Positions 22,514 to 29,504 of a DNA stretch of 30,592 nt are shown here, piece by piece (position 1 is the first letter of the stretch; each line of letters starts with the position of its first letter). Source of the stretch: DASZHJ01 sp035938015. GTDB lineage: Bacteria; Pseudomonadota; Alphaproteobacteria; ATCC43930; CGMCC-115725. A program made the position numbers and the translations under genes. Under the pieces are notes generated by a model. The model was not told the DNA's origin. It saw only the letters and a program-made list of their open reading frames with translations, and searched no databases. The stretch lies in the NCBI GenBank assembly GCA_035938015.1, contig DASZHJ010000197.1:1-30592 (forward strand), given 5' to 3'.

Positions 22514-23821
22514 ATGGCACTGGCGCAGAAGCCGGCCTCCGGTAAACGACTCCACTACGGCTGGATCGTCGCGGGCGTGACGTTCCTCGCGCTGTTGGCG
22601 GCTGCGGGCGTGCGCTCCTCGCCCAGCGTGTTCATCGTGCCGATCGAGACGGAATTCGGCTGGACGCGCACGACCGTCTCGGCCGCCATCGCGATCAATC
22701 TGCTGCTCTATGGGCTGCTCGGCCCGTTTGCGGCGGCCTTCATGGACCGGATCGGCCTGCGCGCAACCGCAGTCATCGCGTTCGGCATCATGTCGGCGGG
22801 CATGTTGGGCACCTTGGTGATGACGACGTCGTGGCAGCTGATGCTGCTCTGGGGTGTCGTGATCGGCACCGGCAGTGGCATCGCCTCGCTCGTCATGGGC
22901 GCGGTGGTGGCCAATCGCTGGTTCATCGCGCGGCGCGGCCTAGTCATGGGGCTGCTGACTTCCAGCTTCGCGGCCGGTCAGCTGATCTTTCTGCCACTAC
23001 TCGCACGGCTGGTGACCGACTACGGCTGGCGTTGGGCCGTGGTGACGATCACCGCGATCGTTCTCCTGATGATCCCAGTGGTGGCACTGCTGTTGCGCGA
23101 TTATCCGAGGGATCGCGGCCTCAAGCCCTATGGCGCACCGGACGACTTCCAGGACGCGCCCCTGCCGAAGCGGGTCAATCCGTTCGCCTCAGCGCTCTCC
23201 TCGTTGGGCGAGGCGTTCGGCTCGCGCGATTTCTGGCTGCTCTCGCTGAGCTTCTGGGTATGCGGGGCTAGCACCAATGGGCTGATCGGCACGCACCTGA
23301 TCCCGTTCTGCATCGAGAGCGGCATTCCCGCCGAGACGGCAGCGGGACTGCTCGCGAGCATGGGTATTTTCAACTTCATCGGTACCACCGCCTCCGGTTG
23401 GCTCAGCGACCGACTTGATAGCCGCCATCTCCTGTTCTGGTACTATTCGCTGCGTGGTCTGTCGCTGCTGTTCCTGCCCTATATCTTCAATTTCTCGTTC
23501 TACGGGCTCACCTTCTTTGCGGTGTTCTACGGCCTCGACTGGATCGCGACCGTGCCGCCTACCGTGCGGCTGGCAGGCAATTCCTTCGGATTGGCGCGCG
23601 CCGGAATGATGTTCGGCTGGATCACCGCTATGCACCAAGTAGGGTCAGCGATGGCCGCGGCTGGTGCCGGATGGCTCCACGATACCGTCGGGACCTACAC
23701 GAGCTCCTTCTTGATCTCCGGAGCCCTCTGCTTTGTCGCCGCAGCGGCCGTCCTGCCGGTCGGCCGGCGGCCCGCATCCGGCAGACCGATCGAGGCGGCT
23801 CCCGCCGGCGCAAGCGCTTAA
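22514..23821 (+). CDS. MFS transporter, MCT/OFA-like
   Basis: 435 residues with twelve membrane segments. The N-terminus HYGWIVAGVTFLALL, FIVPIETEFGWTRTTVSAAI and the loop AFMDRIGLRATAV, followed by VVANRWFIARRGLVMGL, are typical of the monocarboxylate/oxalate-formate-like branch that carries small organic acids. A long cytoplasmic loop (about 195-235, with DYPRDRGLKPYG) splits the two six-helix halves. The ATG at 22514 is preceded by GGGAGCTTAGGA. It lies 137 bases after hyuB on the same strand and ahead of a TRAP transporter, so it may move a substrate or product of the hydantoinase step; this is positional inference only. Confidence 0.9.
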   Translation: MALAQKPASGKRLHYGWIVAGVTFLALLAAAGVRSSPSVFIVPIETEFGWTRTTVSAAIAINLLLYGLLGPFAAAFMDRIGLRATAVIAFGIMSAGMLGTLVMTTSWQLMLLWGVVIGTGSGIASLVMGAVVANRWFIARRGLVMGLLTSSFAAGQLIFLPLLARLVTDYGWRWAVVTITAIVLLMIPVVALLLRDYPRDRGLKPYGAPDDFQDAPLPKRVNPFASALSSLGEAFGSRDFWLLSLSFWVCGASTNGLIGTHLIPFCIESGIPAETAAGLLASMGIFNFIGTTASGWLSDRLDSRHLLFWYYSLRGLSLLFLPYIFNFSFYGLTFFAVFYGLDWIATVPPTVRLAGNSFGLARAGMMFGWITAMHQVGSAMAAAGAGWLHDTVGTYTSSFLISGALCFVAAAAVLPVGRRPASGRPIEAAPAGASA

Positions 23822-23858
23822 GAGCCAGCTGGCCTATCCAGTTCTCCTGACGTGGCAA

Positions 23859-23905
23859 TTGTGCGGATCGGGCGGGTCCGCTTAGAATTGTTGGCGACAC
23901 CAACA
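23859..23905 (+). promoter_or_regulatory. Candidate TRAP-operon promoter with overlapping operator
   Basis: TAGAAT (23883-23888) matches five of six -10 bases, and TTGTGC (23859-23864) lies 18 bases upstream as a partial -35. Directly after the -10 is a perfect inverted repeat TGTTGG-cgaca-CCAACA (23889-23905), which would cover the start site and is well placed for repression. A GCGGA/TCCGC pair (23863-23867, 23877-23881) sits between the hexamers. No regulator gene is adjacent. Confidence 0.4.
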
Positions 23906-23940
23906 TTCGAGGCCGCGCGAGACGGCCCAGGGAGGACTGG

Positions 23941-24975
23941 ATGGCGCGCGGTTATATCGGGCTCGGGGTCGCGCTAGGGCTGGCGGCATCGGCAGCGGCT
24001 CTCGCCCCCGCCGCGCTCGCCCAAGACAAGGCGGTCCAACTCAAGCTCTCCCACTGGGTCCCGCCGGCGCATCCTCTGCAGCCCGCGCTGCAGGCCTGGG
24101 CTGCCGACATCGAGAAAGCCTCCACCGGCACGATCAAATCGACGGTCTTTCCTTCCGAACAGCTCGGCAAGGCGTTCGACCACTACGATATGGCGCGCGA
24201 CGGGATCGCCGATTTCGCCTACGTGAATCCTGGCTACCAGCCCGGGCGGTTTCCGATCATCGCGGCGGGTGAGTTGCCGTTCTTGATCGCCGATGCGAAG
24301 GGCGGTTCCGCAGCCTTCGACCGGTGGTATCGCAAATACGCCGCCATCGAGATGAAGGACGTGCACTTCTGCCTCGCCTTCGTGCACGATCCCGGCACCT
24401 TCCACAGCCACAAGAAGATCCTGCTGCCCAGCGACCTCAAGGGTCTGAAGGTCCGGCCGGCCAACGCCACCATCGGCCAGTTCATGACCCTGCTGGGCGC
24501 CACGAACGTGCAGGCCTCGGCGCCCGAGGCCCGCGATGTGCTGTCGCGCGGCGTCGCCGATGCGATCACCTTTCCCTGGGGCTCGATCGTGCTGTTCGGG
24601 ATCGACAAGGTCGTGAACTTCCACATGGACGCGGCGCTCTACGTCACCACCTTCGTCTGGGTGATGAACCAGGAGAAATACAACGGGCTGTCCGCGGCGC
24701 AGAAGAAGGTGATCGACGATCACTGCACGACGGAGTGGGCGGTAAAGATCGCCGCTCCCTGGGCGGACTTCGAGGCCGACGGCAAGCCGAAGATCAAGGC
24801 CGAGGCCGGACATGAGGTTTACCCGTTGACACCTGCCCAGCTCGAGGAATGGCGCAAGGCGGCGGAGCCGCTGCAGGCAAAATGGGCCGAGAATGCGCGC
24901 AAAGTCGGCGCCGATCCTGACAAGGTGCTGGCCGAGCTCAAGGATGCGCTGAAGAAGCAGAACGCGCTCTACTGA
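23941..24975 (+). CDS. TRAP transporter solute-binding protein (DctP family)
   Basis: 344 residues. A Sec signal (MARGYIGLGVALGLAASAAA to about LAQ at 28) exports it to the periplasm. The DctP fold is recognised by LKLSHWVPPAHPLQPALQAWA (split over strand 1 and helix 1), VFPSEQLGK, DYDMARDGIADF-like residues, and LKGLKVRPANATIGQF, whose Arg normally clamps a substrate carboxylate. The protein binds an organic acid and passes it to the two membrane subunits downstream, driven by an ion gradient. GGGAGGA precedes the ATG by about 5 bases, a strong site. There are 64 bases to the small permease. Substrate unknown; a carboxylate related to the hydantoinase pathway is possible. Confidence 0.93.
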   Translation: MARGYIGLGVALGLAASAAALAPAALAQDKAVQLKLSHWVPPAHPLQPALQAWAADIEKASTGTIKSTVFPSEQLGKAFDHYDMARDGIADFAYVNPGYQPGRFPIIAAGELPFLIADAKGGSAAFDRWYRKYAAIEMKDVHFCLAFVHDPGTFHSHKKILLPSDLKGLKVRPANATIGQFMTLLGATNVQASAPEARDVLSRGVADAITFPWGSIVLFGIDKVVNFHMDAALYVTTFVWVMNQEKYNGLSAAQKKVIDDHCTTEWAVKIAAPWADFEADGKPKIKAEAGHEVYPLTPAQLEEWRKAAEPLQAKWAENARKVGADPDKVLAELKDALKKQNALY

Positions 24976-25039
24976 GCCCGCGCTTTCGCATGCCCGAGCG
25001 TCCCGTGGCGGATCGCTGACGAACGCAAGTGGTAGGCGC

Positions 25040-25552
25040 GTGCGGCGCAAATACATGGACGGATTCATCGACGCCATCGAGATGGTGGCAGCGATCTTCG
25101 TCGGCATCGTCGCCGCCGACATACTCATCTCGGTCCTGCTGCGCTACTTCTTCAGCGTCTCGATACCCGACGGCTATGACTTCGGCCGGCTGCTGCTGGG
25201 GATCCTGATCTTCTGGGGCATCGCGGCCACCAGCTATCGCGGCACTCACATCACCGTCGATCTCGTCTGGGGCGCGGTCGGACCCGAACGACAGCGGGCG
25301 ATCGATGTCTTCGCCACTCTGGTGCTGCTGTTCGTGGTGACGGTGCAGACCATCACGCTCTTCGACAAGGTCCGCACGACCATGGCGGACAACATCCGGA
25401 CCTTCGATCTCAACTTGCCGACCTGGCCTTTTTTCGCCGTCGCCTGGGCGGGCGACGTCTCCGCGGTGATCCTGATCGCGATCCGCACGTACCGGCTGGT
25501 GTTTCATCCGGAGCAGATAGCGAGTGGCCCCACGATCAAGCCCGTGGAATGA
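25040..25552 (+). CDS. TRAP transporter small permease (DctQ family)
   Basis: 170 residues with four membrane helices, the standard DctQ layout. Characteristic are helix 1 (AAIFVGIVAADILISVLLRYF, split at Ala), GYDFGRLLLGILIFWGIA, and the conserved YRGTHITVDLVW leading to helix 3. It pairs with the large permease to receive solute from the DctP protein. The GTG at 25040 is preceded by GGTAGG; an ATG at 25055 is a possible alternative start, five codons shorter. The stop is 4 bases before the preferred GTG of the large permease. Confidence 0.88.
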   Translation: MRRKYMDGFIDAIEMVAAIFVGIVAADILISVLLRYFFSVSIPDGYDFGRLLLGILIFWGIAATSYRGTHITVDLVWGAVGPERQRAIDVFATLVLLFVVTVQTITLFDKVRTTMADNIRTFDLNLPTWPFFAVAWAGDVSAVILIAIRTYRLVFHPEQIASGPTIKPVE

Positions 25553-25556
25553 GCCG

Positions 25557-26858
25557 GTGAGCACCGACGCGGTCGCCATCACGGGCTTCGCGGCGCTCTT
25601 CGTGCTGATGCTGCTGCGCGTGCCCGTCGGCATGGCGATGGGATTGGTGGGCGTCACCGGCTACGCGTATCTGGAGGGTGCCGGCCCTGCGCTCAAGCTC
25701 GTCGGCCAGACCTCCATGCGCACGGTCACGGACTACACCTTCGGCGTCATCCCGATGTTCCTGCTGATGGGAGCCTTCGTCTCGACCTCGGGCGTGAGCC
25801 GCGAGCTCTTTCGCGCCGCCAACACGCTCGTGGGGCATCTGAAGGGCGGGCTCGGCATCGCGACCATCGTGGCCTGTGGCGGCTTCGCCGCGATCTCCGG
25901 TTCATCGGTCGCGACGGCGGCAACCTTCTCCACCGTGGCCTATCCAGAGATGCGCCGTTATGGCTATGCGCAATCCTTCGCGACCGGCGTGATCGCGGCC
26001 GGAGGCACGCTTGGCGCGATGCTGCCGCCCTCCACGGTGCTGGCGGTCTACGGCATCATCACCCAGCAGGACATCGGGAAGCTGTTCATGGCGGGCGTGC
26101 TGCCCGGCATTCTCGCGATGATGATGTACGTGAGCACGGTTGCGATCATCGGCCGGGTGCGGCCGGGCTTCTTGCCTGCGGGCAGGCCGGGCTCGTGGCG
26201 CGAGCGCGCGCGCGGCATCGGCGACGTCTGGGCTCCGCTTCTGCTGTTCGCCTTCGTCATCGGCGGCCTTTATGGCGGCCTCTTCACGCCGACCGAAGCC
26301 GGCGGTATGGGCGCGGGCGGCGCCTTCATCCTAGGAGTGTTGCGCCGCCGGCTTTCCGGTGCCGATATCCGAAGCTCGCTGCTGCAGGCGACGCGCACGG
26401 CCGCGGCGGTCTTCACCGTCCTGATCGGCGCTTTGCTGTTCGGCTATTTCCTGACCGTCACCGAGACGCCGCAGAAGGTCACGATGTTCCTGACCGGCCT
26501 TGGTCTCGGGCGCTACGGCGTGCTGGCGCTCATCATGGTGATGTATCTGGTGCTCGGCTGTCTCATGGACGCGATGGCCATGGTCATTCTGACCGTGCCG
26601 ATCATCTTTCCGGTCATCACGACCACGCTGGGATTCGATCCGGTGTGGTTCGGCATCATCATCGTCATGACCGTCGAGCTCGGGCTGATTCATCCGCCCG
26701 TGGGCATGAACGTGTTCGTGATCAAGAGCGTGGTGAAGGACGTGAGCTTTGCAACGATCTTCCGCGGCGTCATCCCATTCGTGATCACCGATATCGTGCG
26801 GCTCGTGATCCTGATCAGCTTTCCGGCGCTCGCAACCTTCCTGCCGGGGCGGATGTAA
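25557..26858 (+). CDS. TRAP transporter large permease (DctM family)
   Basis: 433 residues and very hydrophobic, with about twelve helices. Family motifs include LLRVPVGMAMGLVGVTGY, FGVIPMFLLMGAFVSTSGVSRELF, GCGG-like ACGGFAAISGSSVATAATFSTVAYPEM, GVIAAGGTLGAMLPPSTVLAVYG and the late ELGLIHPPVGMNVFV. It is the transport channel driven by an ion gradient. I prefer the GTG at 25557, directly after the DctQ stop; a GTG at 25524 would give 11 more non-hydrophobic residues and a 29-base overlap. It ends the uptake operon and converges with the orphan binding-protein gene 45 bases away. Confidence 0.9.
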   Translation: MSTDAVAITGFAALFVLMLLRVPVGMAMGLVGVTGYAYLEGAGPALKLVGQTSMRTVTDYTFGVIPMFLLMGAFVSTSGVSRELFRAANTLVGHLKGGLGIATIVACGGFAAISGSSVATAATFSTVAYPEMRRYGYAQSFATGVIAAGGTLGAMLPPSTVLAVYGIITQQDIGKLFMAGVLPGILAMMMYVSTVAIIGRVRPGFLPAGRPGSWRERARGIGDVWAPLLLFAFVIGGLYGGLFTPTEAGGMGAGGAFILGVLRRRLSGADIRSSLLQATRTAAAVFTVLIGALLFGYFLTVTETPQKVTMFLTGLGLGRYGVLALIMVMYLVLGCLMDAMAMVILTVPIIFPVITTTLGFDPVWFGIIIVMTVELGLIHPPVGMNVFVIKSVVKDVSFATIFRGVIPFVITDIVRLVILISFPALATFLPGRM

Positions 26859-26866
26859 GAGGAGGA

Positions 26867-26884
26867 CCGCCGGTCGCCCGACGG
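26867..26884. terminator. Hairpin between convergent genes, possible bidirectional terminator
   Basis: CCGCCGG (26867-26873) pairs with CCGACGG (26878-26884) at 6 of 7 positions around a TCGC loop, 9 bases after the TRAP permease stop and inside a 45-base convergent gap. Pyrimidine-rich CCCTTCCCTC follows on the plus strand. There is no true T-run, so termination strength is uncertain. Confidence 0.3.
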
Positions 26885-26903
26885 CCCTTCCCTCAGCAAA
26901 CCA

Positions 26904-28499
26904 TCACGCAAACCACCAGCGTTCGGCGATCTTGAGGCCGTCGCACTCCCAATTCGCGGCCACGGTCCCGTGCGCCAGCTTCTTTGAGCCAGCCTCGACG
27001 TAGTTGTTGAACACCAGCACGATGACGCCGCAGTCATCGTGGACCAGCTGCTGCATTTCCGCGTACATCGTGGCGCGCTTCTTGTCGTCGGTCTCGCTGC
27101 GCGCTTGCACCAGCAGGTCGTTGAACTTGGGATTGGCCCATTTGGTCTCGTTCCAGGCCGCGCCCTTGGCGTAGACCACCGTCATCAGCCAGTCGACGGT
27201 TGGACGGCCGCTCCAGTAGCCGGCGATCCAGCCCTTCTTGAGCCACACGTTATCCCAATAGCCGTCGTTGGGCTCGCGCACGATATTGAGGTCGATCCCC
27301 GCGGCCTTGGCATGTTGCTGATAGAGCACCGCCGCGTCCACCGCGCCGTTGAACGCGGCATCGGAAACCGAGAGGTCGACCTTGAGGTTCGACATGCCTG
27401 CCTTCTTGAGGAGCGATTTCGCCTTCTCGGGGTCGTAGGTGTATTTCGGCTTCGGATCGAACGCGAACTTGACCGAGGGCGCGATCGGATTGTCGTTGCC
27501 GGGCACCGCGTGGCCCAAGAACACCTTCTTGGCAATCTCTTCGCGGTTGATCGCCCATTTGAGCGCATTGCGCACGTCGGCGTTGTCGAAGGGCTTTTGC
27601 GTCACGTCCATCGGGAATACGTAGTGGCCGTAGCCGGTAACCTCGGATATCTCGATATTCGTGTTCTTCTTGAGCAGGTTCAGAGTCTTGAGATCGCAGC
27701 GGCTCATCCAATGGATCTCGCCGGTGGTGAGTGCGTTGGTGCGCGCGCCGACGTCGGCAATGGTCAGGAACTCGATCTCGTCGAAATACGGCTTGCCCGA
27801 CTTGTGATAGTTGGCGTTGCGCTTGAGCTTGGCGCGCACGCCCGGCTCCCACGACACGAACGTGAACGGGCCCGTCCGCACGTTCGACTGCCAATCCGCG
27901 GAGCCGTCGGGCTTCGCCGGCATGATCGGAATGTGATAGTCGCTGGCGATATAGGGGAAGTCGGCATTGCCCCCGCCCAGGGTGAACACCACGGTGTCCT
28001 TGCCGTCCGCCTTGATGTCTGTGATCGCCGCCAGCACTGACTTCACGGCCGATTTCGAGTCCTTGCCCATGTGATGGCGATAGGACGCAATCACGTCGTC
28101 GGGGGTGAGGTTCTTGCCATTGTGGAAGGTCACGCCCTTGCGGATTTTGAACACCCACTTCTTCGCGCCATCGGCCGGCTCCATGCTCTCGACGAGATCC
28201 GGCGTGATGTTGCCCTTGGCATCCACCTCGGTCAGCCCGTTGGACATTGCGCCCCAGAACGGCACTTGCGTCGCCGTATCCGGAAAAGCCGCGGGATCGC
28301 CGGTATCCGTCGTGGCACCATGGGCGAGGCCAAACTTCGCCGACCCACCCTTCTTTGGCGTAGCGGCCACGCCCGCCTCGCTCAACATCGTGGTGGCGAG
28401 CGCGGCCGTGACACCGAGAGCCGCCGCGCGGCCGATGAATTCGCGCCGGGAAATCCGGCCCTTCGAGGTCTGTTGTAGCCAATATTCGAGTTCAGTCAT
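26904..28499 (-). CDS. Tat-exported ABC transporter substrate-binding protein, family 5 (oligopeptide/nickel type)
   Basis: 531 residues, usual for SBP_bac_5 proteins. The N-terminus has a twin-arginine signal SRREFIG (17-23) followed by a hydrophobic stretch ending near AATP (about 45-48), so export of the folded protein is predicted. Domain landmarks are DLVESMEPADGAKKWVF-K-RKGVTFHNGK (near 107-134, split), LTPDDVIASYRHHMG, RTGPFTFVSWEPG, FPMDVTQKPFDNADVRNALKWAINREEIAKK and the C-terminal lobe with YWSGRPTVDW. Ligands in this family range over peptides, metals, opines and glycosides. A strong GGGGAGG precedes the ATG at 28499. No permease or ATPase gene accompanies it here, so it is an orphan in this window. 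It is divergent from the enoyl-CoA hydratase gene. Confidence 0.93.
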   Translation of the reverse strand: MTELEYWLQQTSKGRISRREFIGRAAALGVTAALATTMLSEAGVAATPKKGGSAKFGLAHGATTDTGDPAAFPDTATQVPFWGAMSNGLTEVDAKGNITPDLVESMEPADGAKKWVFKIRKGVTFHNGKNLTPDDVIASYRHHMGKDSKSAVKSVLAAITDIKADGKDTVVFTLGGGNADFPYIASDYHIPIMPAKPDGSADWQSNVRTGPFTFVSWEPGVRAKLKRNANYHKSGKPYFDEIEFLTIADVGARTNALTTGEIHWMSRCDLKTLNLLKKNTNIEISEVTGYGHYVFPMDVTQKPFDNADVRNALKWAINREEIAKKVFLGHAVPGNDNPIAPSVKFAFDPKPKYTYDPEKAKSLLKKAGMSNLKVDLSVSDAAFNGAVDAAVLYQQHAKAAGIDLNIVREPNDGYWDNVWLKKGWIAGYWSGRPTVDWLMTVVYAKGAAWNETKWANPKFNDLLVQARSETDDKKRATMYAEMQQLVHDDCGVIVLVFNNYVEAGSKKLAHGTVAANWECDGLKIAERWWFA

Positions 28500-28569
28500 T
28501 GTTGCCTCCCCTGATCAATCCCAGTTGCCCCGACGTTAGCACGGTCCGCCGGCGAGTCTCGCCACGAAA

Positions 28570-28586
28570 TTCGGGGAATCCCCGAA
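28570..28586. promoter_or_regulatory. 17-base perfect palindrome TTCGGGG-aat-CCCCGAA
   Basis: The palindrome lies in the 168-base divergent spacer between the binding-protein gene (start 28499) and the enoyl-CoA hydratase (start 28668). It is 71 and 82 bases from the two starts, a position suited to control both. Perfect 7-base arms with a 3-base centre fit a dimeric regulator site. Confidence 0.45.
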
Positions 28587-28667
28587 CGCCAATCTGCTTG
28601 CTGGTCCGGCCCATGATCGCGCATCCTGCCGCGCATCCACGGCGGCGTGGAATGACGGGGCCAATCC

Positions 28668-29477
28668 ATGGGTGGCGAACTGCTCGAGACCAAGATCGAC
28701 GGCCGGGTGGGCGTGCTCACCTTCAATCGCGCGGACGTGTTGAATGCCTTCAATTCCGCGCTCATCGGCGAAGTCGGGCGCGCGCTCGACGCGTTCGCCG
28801 GCAACCCCGCGATTCATGCCATCGTCGTCAACGGAAATGGCCGGGCATTCTCGGCCGGATTCGACCTCAAGGAATCGGCGGCCAAAGGCGTGCTCGACAC
28901 GGAACAATGGCGAGCGCTGATCGAGGCCGATTTCGACTTCATCATTCAGTTCTGGGATTGTCCTAAGCCGACCATCGCGGCGGTGCACGGCTATTGCCTT
29001 GCGGGCGCCTTCGAGCTGGCGCTTGCCTGCGACATCACGGTCGCCGCGGCGGGCACCTATTTCGGCGAGCCGGAGGTCCGCTTCGGCTCCGGTATCGTCG
29101 CCATGCTGCTGCCCTGGATCACCGGCCCCAAGCAAGCGAAAGAGCTGCTGCTCACCGGCAACGACCGCATCAGCGCCGAGCGCGCGCGGGAGATCGGCAT
29201 CGTCAACCGCGTGGTGCCCGACGGCCAGCAGCTCGAGCAGGCCATGGAGATCGCGCGCACGATCGCGGCGGCGGCACCGGCCTCCGTGCAGATGACCAAG
29301 CGGGCGATCAATCGCAGCTACGAGATCATGGGCATGCGCCAGGCATTGCTCGCCGCGGTCGACGTCGACATCCTCATCGAGAGCAGCGGCGGGCCCGAGC
29401 GCGCGGAGTTCAACCGCATCCGCAAGGAGCAAGGCCTCAAAGCCGCGCTGGCCTGGCGCGACGCGCGTTTCACCTGA
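28668..29477 (+). CDS. Enoyl-CoA hydratase/isomerase family protein
   Basis: 269 residues of the crotonase fold, acting on CoA thioesters in the cytoplasm. The oxyanion-hole segment GRAFSAGFDLKE (58-69) and the second one HGYCLAGAFELALACD (107-122) are intact. Both hydratase glutamates appear present: Glu116 in GAFEL and Glu136 in GEPEVRFG, which supports true hydration of 2-enoyl-CoA, although relatives with both can have other roles. The C-terminal TKRAINRSYE and a basic end are typical. The ATG at 28668 opens the conserved N-terminal strand (VGVLTFNRADVLNAFN); GGGG lies about 8 bases upstream. An acyl-CoA synthetase starts 27 bases after the stop, suggesting a two-gene activation and hydration unit. 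Confidence 0.93.
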   Translation: MGGELLETKIDGRVGVLTFNRADVLNAFNSALIGEVGRALDAFAGNPAIHAIVVNGNGRAFSAGFDLKESAAKGVLDTEQWRALIEADFDFIIQFWDCPKPTIAAVHGYCLAGAFELALACDITVAAAGTYFGEPEVRFGSGIVAMLLPWITGPKQAKELLLTGNDRISAERAREIGIVNRVVPDGQQLEQAMEIARTIAAAAPASVQMTKRAINRSYEIMGMRQALLAAVDVDILIESSGGPERAEFNRIRKEQGLKAALAWRDARFT

Positions 29478-29488
29478 GTCGACGAGGT

Positions 29489-29501
29489 CGGGGGACCCCC
29501 G
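29489..29501. promoter_or_regulatory. G/C palindrome CGGGGGACCCCCG over the ribosome-binding region
   Basis: A perfect 13-base palindrome ends 3 bases before the GTG of the acyl-CoA synthetase. If folded in RNA it would hide the only G-rich purine tract (GGGGGA) usable as Shine-Dalgarno. Its arms resemble the inner CGGGG/CCCCG of the palindrome at 28570-28586. Confidence 0.35.
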
Positions 29502-29504
29502 GGA

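Noticed and set aside
20538..22520. A 660-codon open frame antisense to hyuB
   Set aside because: Same codon-bias shadow; low-complexity Arg/Ala/His-rich translation and the sense-strand protein is a full HyuB.
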